Shown here: positions 35,996-45,245 of the stretch, piece by piece | Layout of the letters: each line of letters opens with the position of its first letter | Position numbering within the stretch: the first letter of the stretch is position 1 | The notes under the pieces: generated by a model | The model's input: the letters and a program-made list of their open reading frames with translations, nothing else | Told to the model about the DNA's origin: nothing | Databases searched by the model: none | Assembly: GCF_019977395.1 (NCBI RefSeq) | Contig: NZ_AP024660.1 | Location: forward strand, 1,488,001 to 1,552,000 | Reading direction: 5' to 3' | DNA length: 64,000 nucleotides | DNA from: Arthrobacter sp. NicSoilC5 | GTDB lineage: Bacteria; Actinomycetota; Actinomycetes; Actinomycetales; Micrococcaceae | Translations under genes and position numbers: made by a program

Positions 35996-36086
35996 TCCCC
36001 TAGGCTAACCTCCAACTCCAGGTATCTCTTGAATCACGATCGGCATGAACTTGGGGTGATTGGCGTCATAACCCACGGTTGTTCGC

Positions 36087-36092
36087 TAGATT
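36087..36092 (+). promoter_or_regulatory. gluA -10 hexamer, leaderless candidate
   Basis: TAGATT ends 7 nt before the ATG at 36100. No ribosome site lies between. Confidence 0.45.
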
Positions 36093-36099
36093 CTTTCCT

Positions 36100-36855
<756 letters not shown>

Positions 36856-36927
36856 CTTACCGAACAACATCACACTTCAGATCGCATCCAGGCCGGAAAA
36901 CCCGCGGCCACCAATGAAAGGAATGTC

Positions 36928-37815
36928 ATGAAGGCATTTATGTCCCGGCGAAAGTCCTTCGTCGTGGCGGCTACCGCTGCCCTCGCACTGTCACTGAGCG
37001 CCTGCGGCGGTGGAGACTCAGGCGGCTCCAGCAACCCGAGCCCCGTTGAGAAGCCGTCGTTCGCTGCCGGAACCACCATGGCGAAGCTGTCCTCCGCCGG
37101 CACCATCAAGATCGGCACCAAGTTCGACCAGCCGCTGTTCGGCCAGGTGGGCCTGGACGGCAAGCCCGTAGGTTTCGACGTTGAAATGGGCAAGCTGATC
37201 GCCGCCAAGCTGGGCATCCCCGCAGACAAGATCGAATGGTCCGAGACCGTTTCGGCCAACCGCGAGCCCTTCATCGAGCAGGGCAAGGTTGACCTGGTCA
37301 TCGCCACGTACACCATCAGCGACAAGCGCAAGCAGGTTGTGGACTTCGCCGGCCCTTACTACGAAGCCGGCCAGGCCCTCATGGTGAACAAGGACAACGA
37401 CACCATCAAGAAGCCCGAGGACGTCAAGGGCAAGAAGGTCTGCTCCGTCACCGGTTCCACCCCGGCCGCCACGATTGTGGACAAGTACGGCGCCGAGCTC
37501 GTCCCGGCCGCCACCTATTCTGCCTGCCTGGAGCCGCTGCGCAACAAGCAGGTTGAAGCCGTGACCACTGACAACGTGATCCTCGCCGGCTTCGTTGACA
37601 AGGAGCCGGACGCCTTCAAGCTCGCTTCCGACGAGACCTTCACCAAGGAGCCTTACGGCATCGGCCTGAAGAAGGGCGACACCGAGTTCCGCAACTGGAT
37701 CAACGACCAGCTCGAATCCTTCGAAAAGGACGGCTCCTACAAGAAGGCCTGGGAAGCCACTGCGGGTTCGGTCATTAAGACCGCCCCCAGCCTCCCGGCC
37801 ATCAACCGTTACTGA
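36928..37815 (+). CDS. gluB: Glutamate-binding lipoprotein
   Basis: 295 residues. Lipoprotein signal with lipobox LSAC (C26), then a Gly/Ser linker. Solute-binding fold of the polar amino acid class: TIKIGTKFDQPLFG, GFDVEMGKLIAAKLG, DLVIATYTISDKRKQVVDFAGPYYEAGQALMV, VCSVTGSTPAATI. Delivers substrate to GluC/GluD. GAAAGGAA lies shortly before the ATG. A stable hairpin follows in the gap to gluC. Confidence 0.94.
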   Translation: MKAFMSRRKSFVVAATAALALSLSACGGGDSGGSSNPSPVEKPSFAAGTTMAKLSSAGTIKIGTKFDQPLFGQVGLDGKPVGFDVEMGKLIAAKLGIPADKIEWSETVSANREPFIEQGKVDLVIATYTISDKRKQVVDFAGPYYEAGQALMVNKDNDTIKKPEDVKGKKVCSVTGSTPAATIVDKYGAELVPAATYSACLEPLRNKQVEAVTTDNVILAGFVDKEPDAFKLASDETFTKEPYGIGLKKGDTEFRNWINDQLESFEKDGSYKKAWEATAGSVIKTAPSLPAINRY

Positions 37816-37829
37816 GTAGCGTCCGCCGC

Positions 37830-37860
37830 GCCGCCGGGGCTGTTCAGCAGCCCCGGCGGC
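37830..37860 (+). repeat. Intercistronic hairpin between gluB and gluC
   Basis: A perfect 13-bp stem GCCGCCGGGGCTG / CAGCCCCGGCGGC with a 5-nt loop and no T-run. After a binding-protein gene such hairpins usually protect upstream mRNA so that the binding protein is made in excess over the permeases. Confidence 0.65.
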
Positions 37861-37900
37861 ACCGCCTTTAATCCGTCCACGCTTACAGCCGAAGGATCTT

Positions 37901-38551
37901 ATGGACGTCATCTTTGAAAACCTGCCCCTGTACTGGGAGGGTTTTCTCCGCACTCTTTTTCTCTCCGTTGTCTCCGGCATTTTCGCGTTGATCCTTGGCA
38001 CCTTGCTTGCCGCGGCACGCGTCTCCCCGGTCGCAGCGCTTCGCGGTTTCAGCACCGTGTATGTGGAAGTCCTCCGCAACACGCCGCTGACCATCGCATT
38101 CTTCTTCGCAGCGGTGGTGCTCCCCCGGATCGGGGTCAAGTTCGAGCAGTTCGAGATCGCCGCAATCATTGCCCTCAGCACCTACACCGCCGCGTTCATC
38201 GCCGAAGCTGTCCGCTCGGGCGTCAACAGCGTGCCTGTGGGCCAGGCCGAAGCCGCACGCAGCATCGGCATGAAGTTCGGCCAGGTTCTCTCGCTCATCA
38301 TCCTTCCCCAGGCACTGCGCACGGTGATCCCGCCGCTGATCAACATCCTGATCGCCCTGGTCAAAAACTCCTCGGTGGCCGGTGCCTTCTTCGTCCTGGA
38401 ACTGTTCGGTTACGGCCGCCAGCTGGCCAACGCCAACGGTGACGCCGTGATCACGGTCCTGCTGGGCACGGCGTTCTTCTATCTGCTCCTCACCGTTCCG
38501 CTGGGAATCCTCGCCAACACGGTGGAACGAAAGGTGGCGATTGCCCGATGA
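37901..38551 (+). CDS. gluC: Glutamate ABC transporter permease
   Basis: 216 residues, HisM/GlnP-type permease. Five or so helices, beginning GFLRTLFLSVVSGIFALILGTLLAAAR. The EAA loop that contacts the ATPase is VGQAEAARSIGMKFGQVLSLIILPQALRTVIPP. Also EVLRNTPLTIAFFF. Its stop overlaps the gluD start as ATGA. Confidence 0.94.
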   Translation: MDVIFENLPLYWEGFLRTLFLSVVSGIFALILGTLLAAARVSPVAALRGFSTVYVEVLRNTPLTIAFFFAAVVLPRIGVKFEQFEIAAIIALSTYTAAFIAEAVRSGVNSVPVGQAEAARSIGMKFGQVLSLIILPQALRTVIPPLINILIALVKNSSVAGAFFVLELFGYGRQLANANGDAVITVLLGTAFFYLLLTVPLGILANTVERKVAIAR

Positions 38552-39387
38552 GTTCCGTTCTCTACGACGTCCCGGGTCCCAAGGCCCGCCGGGTCTCCCT
38601 CATTGCCTCCATCATTGGCGGCCTGCTGATTCTTGGCCTGCTGGCCTGGGTTGTCCTGACCCTTTCCCAGCAGGGCATCTTCGAAGCCCGCCGCTGGCAG
38701 ATCTTCACCCGTGCCGATGTTTGGCGCCTCCTCGGCAACGGGCTGGGATCCACCCTCTCGGCAGCGGCACTTGCCGCAGTCATCGCGTTCCCGCTGGGCC
38801 TGCTGCTGTGCCTCCTGCGCATTTCGGACGCCGCCGCCATCCGGGTACCCATGCGGGTCATCCTGGAGTTCCTGCGCGGCATGCCCGTGGTCCTGATGAT
38901 GCTATTCATCCTCCTGGGCTTCGGCACCTCCGCGTTCGTCGCCGTGGTGGCCGGCCTGGTGCTGTACAACGCGGCGGTCTTTGCCGAAATCATCCGGGCC
39001 GGTATCCAGTCCCTCCCGAAGGGGCAGCGCGAAGCCGGCCTGGCCATCGGCCTGACCAGCTACAAGTCGCGCATGCTGATCGAACTGCCGCAGGCAATCC
39101 GCCGCATGATGCCCTCGCTCGTTGCGCAGATGGTGGTTCTGTTGAAGGACACTTCGCTGGGCTACATCGTGGCGTACGGCGAGCTGCTGCGGGCCGTCCA
39201 GGTCATGGCGGACTTCCTGGGTACCCAGTACCTGTTCCCCATCTTCTTTGTGGCGGCGGCCATCTACATCGCCATCAACATCTCGGTTTCACGGCTTGCC
39301 GTATGGATCGAGCGCCGCGGCTCCAAAAAGGCGGCCGGCGGCACGGCGAAGGCCGAACCCGACGTCCTGGAAGCTGCGGCTCCCTAG
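38548..39387 (+). CDS. gluD: Glutamate ABC transporter permease
   Basis: 279 residues, second permease subunit. EAA loop KGQREAGLAIGLTSYKSRMLIELPQAIRRMMPSLVAQ; VILEFLRGMPVVLMMLFILLGFG matches the REVLRGTP-type segment. The C-terminal tail is a disordered Ala/Lys stretch. The ATG overlaps the gluC stop (ATGA). A terminator follows at 39407. Confidence 0.94.
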   Translation: MSSVLYDVPGPKARRVSLIASIIGGLLILGLLAWVVLTLSQQGIFEARRWQIFTRADVWRLLGNGLGSTLSAAALAAVIAFPLGLLLCLLRISDAAAIRVPMRVILEFLRGMPVVLMMLFILLGFGTSAFVAVVAGLVLYNAAVFAEIIRAGIQSLPKGQREAGLAIGLTSYKSRMLIELPQAIRRMMPSLVAQMVVLLKDTSLGYIVAYGELLRAVQVMADFLGTQYLFPIFFVAAAIYIAINISVSRLAVWIERRGSKKAAGGTAKAEPDVLEAAAP

Positions 39388-39406
39388 GCTTCTAAGCTGC
39401 AACAGA

Positions 39407-39443
39407 AAAGGTCCGGAATTCCCGTGGGGAGTTCCGGACCTTT
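39407..39443. terminator. Bidirectional terminator between gluD and dapE
   Basis: AAAGGTCCGGAATTCCC pairs with GGGAGTTCCGGACCTTT (one G-T pair, 3-nt loop), with A-rich sequence on the left and TTT on the right. Confidence 0.9.
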
Positions 39444-39457
39444 GCCGTTAAGGGCCG

Positions 39458-40594
39458 TCAGCCGGCGAGCCAGCTTTGCAGCGCGGCGAGGCATTTGCGG
39501 ACGGCATCAGCGTGGACGTGCTCGTTGTCCTTGTGCGCCAGCAGCGCATCGCCCGGGCCGAAGTTCACCGCGGGGATGCCCAGCTCGCTGAAGCGGGCGA
39601 CGTCGGTCCAGCCGTATTTGGGCTTGGGCTCGGCTCCCACGGCGGCAATGAAGGAGGCGGCAGCCGGGTGCTGCAGGCCAGGACGCGCTCCCGCGGCGGC
39701 ATCAGTGCGGACCACGTCGAAGCCCGCCAGCAGTTCCCGGACGTGGGCTTCTGCCTGGTCCGGCGTCTTGTCCGGGGCGAACCGGTAGTTGATTTCCACC
39801 ACACAGCGGTCCGGGATGACATTGCCGGCGGTGCCGCCGTTGATCTTTACCGCGTTGAGGCTTTCCCGGTAGTCCAGCCCGTCAACGTTGATCGTCCGCG
39901 GTTCGTAGGATGCCAGGCGGGCCAGGATGGGGGCTGCTGCGTGGATGGCGTTGCTGCCCATCCATGCCCGCGCCGAGTGTGCGGCCTCGCCCGCCGTGCT
40001 GGCCTCGAACCGGCTGGTGCCGTTGCAGCCGCCCTCCACCGTGCCATCCGTAGGCTCCAGCAGGATGGCGAAATCTCCTTGCAGCAGGTCTCCGTGGTTG
40101 CGGACCAGGCGTCCCAGGCCGCTCTTGACCGCCTCCACTTCCTCATGGTCGTAGAACACGAAGGTGACGTCCCGCTTGGGCTGCGCGCCGCCGTCGAACA
40201 TTCGTGCTGCCAGCGCCAGCTGGACCGCCACGCCGCCCTTCATGTCGGTGGCTCCGCGGCCATAGAGGACGCCTTCACCCGGAACGCCGGATTCCCAGCT
40301 GGACGGGACAGTGCCCCTGGAACCTTCGGTCAGGGGCAACGGAACCGTGTCCAGGTGGCCGGCGAGGATGACCCGTTCGGCGCGGCCCAGTTCGGTGCGG
40401 GCGACGATGGCGTCACCGTCGCGCACCACCGTGAGCTGGGGAATCCCCCGCAATGCGGCTTCGACGGCGTCCGCGAGCTGCTTCTCATTGCCCGACACGC
40501 TGTTGATGTCCATGAGTGCCGCGGTCAGCAGCGCAACGTCCTGGTGCAGGTCAAGGGTGGACACGGAAGATTCGGGGGCGGTTTCAGCAGTCAC
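39458..40594 (-). CDS. dapE: Succinyl-diaminopimelate desuccinylase
   Basis: A di-zinc amidohydrolase that releases LL-diaminopimelate in the succinylase lysine/peptidoglycan pathway. 378 residues. M20 landmarks: [10 protein letters not shown] (zinc His and catalytic Asp), [19 protein letters not shown] (bridging Asp), FYDHEEVEA (catalytic Glu pair) and [15 protein letters not shown] (C-terminal zinc His). GTG start 6 nt behind TAGACT (40601-40606). Divergent from dapD. Confidence 0.95.
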   Translation of the reverse strand: MTAETAPESSVSTLDLHQDVALLTAALMDINSVSGNEKQLADAVEAALRGIPQLTVVRDGDAIVARTELGRAERVILAGHLDTVPLPLTEGSRGTVPSSWESGVPGEGVLYGRGATDMKGGVAVQLALAARMFDGGAQPKRDVTFVFYDHEEVEAVKSGLGRLVRNHGDLLQGDFAILLEPTDGTVEGGCNGTSRFEASTAGEAAHSARAWMGSNAIHAAAPILARLASYEPRTINVDGLDYRESLNAVKINGGTAGNVIPDRCVVEINYRFAPDKTPDQAEAHVRELLAGFDVVRTDAAAGARPGLQHPAAASFIAAVGAEPKPKYGWTDVARFSELGIPAVNFGPGDALLAHKDNEHVHADAVRKCLAALQSWLAG

Positions 40595-40600
40595 GAAGCC

Positions 40601-40638
40601 AGTCTAGTTCGAACCGCCTGCCCGGCCCTCGATAGACT
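40601..40638. promoter_or_regulatory. Interleaved divergent promoters of dapE and dapD
   Basis: TAGACT occurs on the minus strand at 40601-40606, 6 nt before the dapE GTG, and on the plus strand at 40633-40638, 7 nt before the dapD ATG. The start codons are only 51 bp apart, so the -35 region of each promoter lies across the -10 side of the other. No ribosome site is needed if both mRNAs are leaderless. Confidence 0.6.
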
Positions 40639-40645
40639 GGAGCAC

Positions 40646-41674
40646 ATGACTGAGACTGCTTCCTCCGCCGTGCCCGAAACCCTGACCTCCAACACTGAAG
40701 ACCGTTCCGCCTATGGCTTTGGTGTGGCCACCATCGCCACCACCGGCAGCGACACCACGGTCCTGGACGTCTGGTTCCCGGCACCGGCACTCGGTGTTGC
40801 GGCCGAGGACCTCCGCTCGGTGGAAAACGCCGACGAAGCCCTGACCGCCATCGCTGAGAACGGCGCAGACCAGGACCGCGGCACGGAGCAGAAGGTGGTC
40901 TTTGTCCAGATCAACCTCGACGAAGCCCCCGCCGACACCGCGGACGCCTACCTCCGCCTGCACCTTCTCTCGCACCGCCTGGTCCAGCCCAACACCATTA
41001 ACCTGGACGGCATCTTCGCCAAGCTCCCCAACGTCGTGTGGACCAATTTCGGCCCCGCCGCCGTCGAGGGCTTTGAACTGACGCGCGCCAGGCTGCGCCG
41101 GCGGGGCGCTGTCACCGTCTACGGCATCGACAAGTTCCCGCGCATGGTGGACTATGTGGTCCCCAGCGGGGTCAGGATTGCCGACGCCGACAGGGTGCGC
41201 CTGGGTGCGCACCTCGCCGCCGGCACCACCGTCATGCACGAGGGCTTCGTGAACTTCAACGCCGGGACCCTGGGCACCTCCATGGTGGAGGGGCGCATCT
41301 CGGCGGGCGTCGTGACCGGGGACGGCAGCGACGTGGGTGGCGGCGCGTCCATCATGGGCACCCTGTCCGGCGGCGGCAAGGAAAAGATCACCATCGGCGA
41401 GCGGGTCCTGCTCGGGGCAAACTCAGGCGTGGGCATCAGCATCGGTGACGATTCGGTGGTGGAAGCCGGCCTCTACGTCACGGCGGGCACCCGCGTCCGC
41501 GTCCCGGGCCCCAAGGACGAGGTGGGCGAGGACACCACCAGGATCGTCAAGGCTGCCGAGCTTTCCGGCGTCCCCAACCTGCTGTTCCGCCGCAACTCCA
41601 CCACGGGCGCGGTGGAGGCTCTCCCCCGCAAGGGCCAGACCGTGGAACTGAACGACGCCCTGCACGCCAACTAG
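40646..41674 (+). CDS. dapD: Tetrahydrodipicolinate N-succinyltransferase (actinobacterial type)
   Basis: 342 residues. Transfers succinyl from succinyl-CoA to tetrahydrodipicolinate. The left-handed beta-helix hexapeptide repeats cover about 175-285 ([63 protein letters not shown]...). The N-terminal domain includes [28 protein letters not shown]. The ATG at 40646 is chosen; the much longer in-frame reading upstream is antisense to dapE. Confidence 0.96.
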   Translation: MTETASSAVPETLTSNTEDRSAYGFGVATIATTGSDTTVLDVWFPAPALGVAAEDLRSVENADEALTAIAENGADQDRGTEQKVVFVQINLDEAPADTADAYLRLHLLSHRLVQPNTINLDGIFAKLPNVVWTNFGPAAVEGFELTRARLRRRGAVTVYGIDKFPRMVDYVVPSGVRIADADRVRLGAHLAAGTTVMHEGFVNFNAGTLGTSMVEGRISAGVVTGDGSDVGGGASIMGTLSGGGKEKITIGERVLLGANSGVGISIGDDSVVEAGLYVTAGTRVRVPGPKDEVGEDTTRIVKAAELSGVPNLLFRRNSTTGAVEALPRKGQTVELNDALHAN

Positions 41675-41681
41675 TCTCTTC

Positions 41682-42554
41682 GTGGCACCTCTGTCTGTGG
41701 CGCGCAGGCGCGGCCTGCGCCGCCTGGCGGTGCTGCTCCTCACCCTGGCACTGGCAGCGGGAGGCATTTACACGGCGGTCTACTTTGTGCAGCGTTCCGA
41801 GACCCTCGTCTCGGAGCGCTGCACAGCCACGGCCGGCGGCCGGACCGGGGAACTGGCGCCGGACCAGGCGGCCAATGCAGCCCTGATCACCGCCGCGGCC
41901 GTCCGGCGGGGCCTCCCTCCGCGTGCCGCCACCATTGCCCTGGCCACTGCCATGCAGGAGTCAAAGCTGCGCAACATCGGCCACGGCGACCAGGCCGGCC
42001 CTGACTCGCGGGGGCTCTTCCAGCAGCGGCCTTCCCAGGGCTGGGGCACCGAGGCCCAGATCATGGACCCGTACTACGCCGTCAACGCCTTCTATGACGC
42101 CCTGGTGAAGATCCCTGGGTACGAAACGCTGGACATCACTGACGCGGCCCAGCAGGTCCAGCGTTCCGCCTACCCCAAGGCCTATGCCCAGCACGAGGAG
42201 ATGGGCCGGGCCTTCGCTTCCGGGCTGACCGGACAGACTCCGGCGGGAGTCCAGTGCACGCTGCGCTCCCCGACGGCAGGCGGGAATTCAACAACAGTGG
42301 TGACGGAGCTGGAGCAGGCGTACGGCGGCGTGGATGCGCAGGTGGACGGCGCCACCCTGGTAGTGGACGCGGACGGGGCACTGGCATGGTCGGTGGCCCA
42401 GTGGGCGGTTGCGAATGCCAAGGACCTGGCGGTGACAAGGGTGGAAGTCGCCGGCCGCAGCTGGGACCGGCCAGGCGGGGACGGATGGCAGGCGTCGGGG
42501 GCCGCCGCCGGGCAGGTGCGCATCACCGTACGGCAGGACGACGGCGGCACGTGA
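41682..42554 (+). CDS. Membrane-anchored lysozyme/transglycosylase-like protein
   Basis: 290 residues. One N-terminal helix (LRRLAVLLLTLALAAGGIYTAVYFV) then an extracytoplasmic part. ATIALATAMQESKLRNIGHGDQAGPDSRGLFQQRPSQGWGT has the SLT-like layout of a catalytic Glu followed by a GLFQ(Q)R motif; LVKIPGYETLDITDAAQQVQRSAYPKAYAQH is the usual continuation in actinobacterial homologues. Enzyme activity is not established. The GTG starts 7 nt after the dapD stop, so it is cotranscribed with a peptidoglycan precursor gene, which fits a cell-wall role. Confidence 0.8.
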   Translation: MAPLSVARRRGLRRLAVLLLTLALAAGGIYTAVYFVQRSETLVSERCTATAGGRTGELAPDQAANAALITAAAVRRGLPPRAATIALATAMQESKLRNIGHGDQAGPDSRGLFQQRPSQGWGTEAQIMDPYYAVNAFYDALVKIPGYETLDITDAAQQVQRSAYPKAYAQHEEMGRAFASGLTGQTPAGVQCTLRSPTAGGNSTTVVTELEQAYGGVDAQVDGATLVVDADGALAWSVAQWAVANAKDLAVTRVEVAGRSWDRPGGDGWQASGAAAGQVRITVRQDDGGT

Positions 42555-42582
42555 CCTCCCGCCGTCGTCCTCCCTGCAGGGG

Positions 42583-43194
42583 CTAGACCAGGATTTCCAG
42601 CACCGGCTGGACGTAGCTGCGGAACAGCTCAGGCTGGCCCATCAACTCATGGCTCATGATGATCTTGTCCGGTTCCAGGTACCAGGCCCGTTGCTCGTCC
42701 AGCGGCAGCTCAATGATGGTCAGCGTGAAATCCCGGGAGTCCCGCCCCACCTCCATCAGCCGGTCGTCCACCATGTCCCCGAGCAGCTGGTCCGTTCCGC
42801 TGGCCACGCGCTGGGCTTCGAGTTCGGCGTATTCGCTCCTGCGTTCCCTGGCCCAGGTGAGGGCAGAGCCGAAATGGGCCTGCAGGAGCCGTTGGAGCGC
42901 CGGCGAGTTGCCGAACGCTTCGAAATCGGGTGGAGACAGTTCCGGGGAGGTGTGGGGGTGCGCCTTGAGCAGCTGCTCCCACCAAGCCTCCCACTCTGTC
43001 TTCAGTGCGCTGAGGCCGCCAACATCCGCGGTCAGGTGCTTATGGTCCGCCGAGCGGACTTTGGGTGATGCATGGGACAGCATGGGACGGCCCACGCCGT
43101 TCAGGCCGGCGGTGTCCCGGACGTAAAGAGCAATCATCATCGGCCCGGATGTGTCGGTGGTGATCTGCCACCCTGAACCGCTTGCGTGCTGCAT
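42583..43194 (-). CDS. Conserved protein of unknown function
   Basis: 203 residues, no signal peptide or membrane helix. It opens MQHASGSGWQITTDTSGPMM and contains KTEWEAWWEQLLKAHP and PDFEAFGNSPALQRLLQAHFGSALTWARERRSEYAELEAQR. It ends YLEPDKIIMSHELMGQPELFRSYVQPVLEILV. I do not recognise a domain. AGGAAAGGA lies just before the ATG, so it is a real gene. Codon use is like its neighbours. Confidence 0.75.
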   Translation of the reverse strand: MQHASGSGWQITTDTSGPMMIALYVRDTAGLNGVGRPMLSHASPKVRSADHKHLTADVGGLSALKTEWEAWWEQLLKAHPHTSPELSPPDFEAFGNSPALQRLLQAHFGSALTWARERRSEYAELEAQRVASGTDQLLGDMVDDRLMEVGRDSRDFTLTIIELPLDEQRAWYLEPDKIIMSHELMGQPELFRSYVQPVLEILV

Positions 43195-43308
43195 CCAAAG
43201 TCCTTTCCTGGCCTACCGGTGCCGGGCATCGTGATCGGTCCCGCCTACCCGGCTATCAGTCTATTCCCGCAGGCAGTCCACGGACGTGCAGGACAGTCTT
43301 TTGATCCC

Positions 43309-43920
43309 TTACCGTCCGATCCCGTCCAGGTGCCGCTCAAGCACGTCGCGGCACATCTGCGCCGTCATCCAGCCGGGCTGGAGCAAGGCATGCATGCACA
43401 ACCCGTCCAGCGTTGCCAGGAGCCGTTCGGCCTCAACCACCAGGTTCTCCTGCGGTTCATCGTCCGGGAGCAGGGTTGCGACGAGCGCACCCATGATGGC
43501 TGCGATTTCACGGTGGCTCCGGTCCGCCTCCGCGGCGAGGAACGGCCTGATGCGGGCGGCGTTCTTAAAAGCCAGCCACGCACATGCTTCCACAGCTGTT
43601 TCCTCATCCAGGGGAAGCATGCCGCCCAGAAGGGTTAAAACAGCCTCCCGCTGTTCGGGGCTGGCTGCGGCAGCATCAAGCACGGCGGGCAGCAGGGCTT
43701 CCAGCCGGCCGGCCACCCGGTCCACCACCGTGCCGAACGTAAACGCCAGGAGCTCCTCACTGCCCTGGAAGTAGTGCCGGACCGAGCCGACCGCCAGTCC
43801 TGCTTCGTCCGCAACCTCCCGGAGCGAGGCACGCTCGAGACCGTCCACGGCAATGATGCGGAGAACCGCCTGGACCACATCCTGCCGCCGGGCATCGGCG
43901 TCTACAATTTTGGGCACCAT
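43309..43920 (-). CDS. TetR family transcriptional regulator
   Basis: 203 residues. Helix-turn-helix region RRQDVVQAVLRIIAVDGLERASLREVADEAGLAVGSVRHYFQGSEELLAFTF at about 11-62 resembles the BetI/TetR_C_6 group. The C-terminal domain includes WLAFKNAARIRPFLAAEADRSHREIAAIM and a late LDGLCMHALLQPGWMT. The start at 43920 (MVPKIVDADARRQ) is favoured. It is divergent from galE. Ligand unknown. Confidence 0.9.
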   Translation of the reverse strand: MVPKIVDADARRQDVVQAVLRIIAVDGLERASLREVADEAGLAVGSVRHYFQGSEELLAFTFGTVVDRVAGRLEALLPAVLDAAAASPEQREAVLTLLGGMLPLDEETAVEACAWLAFKNAARIRPFLAAEADRSHREIAAIMGALVATLLPDDEPQENLVVEAERLLATLDGLCMHALLQPGWMTAQMCRDVLERHLDGIGR

Positions 43921-43927
43921 TCTTAAT

Positions 43928-43941
43928 AGCACACTTGTGCT
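43928..43941. promoter_or_regulatory. Candidate TetR operator
   Basis: AGCACA-CT-TGTGCT has perfect 6-bp arms and lies 8 bp upstream of the TetR start codon, in the gap shared with galE. Confidence 0.35.
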
Positions 43942-44018
43942 TTATCTGCCTTGTCACAGTGCGCCCGGCATCCGGGACACAGCGGCGGGCAACGCTGCAC
44001 GTGGGATAGCGTTGAGGC

Positions 44019-45032
44019 ATGAAAATCTTGGTCACAGGGGGCACCGGCTACATCGGTTCCCACACTGTTCTTTCCCTGCAGGAAGCCGGCCACGACGTGG
44101 TCGTCATCGACAACCTGGTCAATTCCAGCGAGGAGTCGCTGCGCCGCGTGGCCGAACTCAGCGGCAAGACCGCGGAGTTCTACAACGTGGACCTGGTGGA
44201 CGAGGCCGCCGTCGAGCAGGTGTTCGCCAGCAACGGCATCGAGGCCGTCATCCATTTCGCGGGCCTCAAAGCCGTGGGTGAATCAGTGCGGGAGCCGCTG
44301 AAGTACTACTACAACAACCTGGTGGGGACGTTGAACCTGGTCCGCGTCATGGACAGGCACGACGTCCGGTCCATCGTCTTCAGCTCCTCGGCCACCGTCT
44401 ACGGGGAACACAACCCCATCCCGTACGTGGAAAAGATGGAGATCGGCGCCAACAACCCGTACGGGCGCACCAAGGAACAGATCGAGGACATCCTCTCCGA
44501 CCTCGGCGCCGCCGACTCACGCTGGCACATAGCACTGCTGCGCTACTTCAACCCGGTTGGCGCACACCCCTCGGGCCGTATCGGCGAAGACCCGCAGGGC
44601 ATTCCCAACAACCTTGTCCCGTTCATTGCCCAGGTGGCCGTGGGCCGGCGCGAGAAGCTCATGGTCTTCGGCGGCGACTACGACACCCCGGACGGCACCT
44701 GCCTGCGCGACTACATCCACGTGGTGGACCTCGCCGAAGGACACGTGGCCGCGCTGAACCACATCGCGGACCGCACCGGTGTTTTCCGCTGGAACCTCGG
44801 TTCCGGCAAGGGCTCCTCTGTCCTGGAAGTCCTGCGCTCCTTTGAGAAGGCAGTGGGCCAGCCCATCCCCTACGAGATCACCGGCCGCCGCGCAGGCGAC
44901 CTTCCGGCGTTCTGGGCCGATGCCACCTCGGCCCTGGCAGACCTGAGCTGGTCCACCACCAAGACCGTGGACCAGATGTGCGAGGACCACTGGCGCTGGC
45001 AGAAGAACAACCCCCAGGGCTACGCCTCCTGA
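44019..45032 (+). CDS. galE: UDP-glucose 4-epimerase
   Basis: 337 residues, extended SDR fold. NAD-binding MKILVTGGTGYIGSH at the start; catalytic Ser/Thr region SIVFSSSATVYGEH; catalytic Tyr-x3-Lys in NNPYGRTKEQIEDIL; substrate-binding LRYFNPVGAHPSGRIGEDPQGIPNNLVPFIAQVAVG. Interconverts UDP-glucose and UDP-galactose for cell-surface polymers. TAGCGT (44007-44012) ends 6 nt before the ATG, a leaderless candidate, although GAGG is also present. Confidence 0.96.
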   Translation: MKILVTGGTGYIGSHTVLSLQEAGHDVVVIDNLVNSSEESLRRVAELSGKTAEFYNVDLVDEAAVEQVFASNGIEAVIHFAGLKAVGESVREPLKYYYNNLVGTLNLVRVMDRHDVRSIVFSSSATVYGEHNPIPYVEKMEIGANNPYGRTKEQIEDILSDLGAADSRWHIALLRYFNPVGAHPSGRIGEDPQGIPNNLVPFIAQVAVGRREKLMVFGGDYDTPDGTCLRDYIHVVDLAEGHVAALNHIADRTGVFRWNLGSGKGSSVLEVLRSFEKAVGQPIPYEITGRRAGDLPAFWADATSALADLSWSTTKTVDQMCEDHWRWQKNNPQGYAS

Positions 45033-45043
45033 CCCTGCCCTCC

Positions 45044-45151
45044 CCATCGATTGCTCCGCACTTGTCGTTATGGAGCCCCAAAACGACAAGGTGGGCCCAC
45101 GCCGGCGAGGGCCCCGGCCCGAGCTTGCGAGGGCAGGGAGCCGGTGGGGAG
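45044..45151. repeat. Second nested inverted repeat
   Basis: Outer arms CCATCGATTGCTCC (45044-45057) and GGAGCAATGGATGG (45138-45151) pair 13 of 14. Inner arms CACTTGTCGTT (45059-45069) and AACGACAAGGTG (45082-45093) pair with one bulge. It starts 11 nt after the galE stop. The same palindrome-in-palindrome layout is seen after hemA, but the sequence differs. Confidence 0.7.
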
Positions 45152-45174
45152 CAATGGATGGTGATTAACGCGGA

Positions 45175-45207
45175 ACGGCCGCCCACCTGTGAAAGGTGGG
45201 CGGCCGT
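45175..45207. terminator. Terminator hairpin between galE and gltA
   Basis: ACGGCCGCCCACCT pairs exactly with AGGTGGGCGGCCGT around a short GTGAA loop. It lies 38 nt beyond the gltA stop. Confidence 0.85.
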
Positions 45208-45245
45208 CGTCGTCATGGCTGTTGCTGTCCCTGACGGGCAGGGGA

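Noticed and set aside
36002..36011. TAGGCTAACC near the LOG start as a second iron box
   Set aside because: Only one half agrees with the DtxR consensus; it is better explained by the TAGCCT promoter hexamer.
38541..39395. Second open frame over gluD on the same strand
   Set aside because: Out of frame with the EAA-loop permease; Pro/His/Arg-rich shadow.
39476..40645. 390-codon N-terminal extension of dapD
   Set aside because: Lies fully antisense to dapE; the DapD family starts near 40646, which also has a promoter hexamer.
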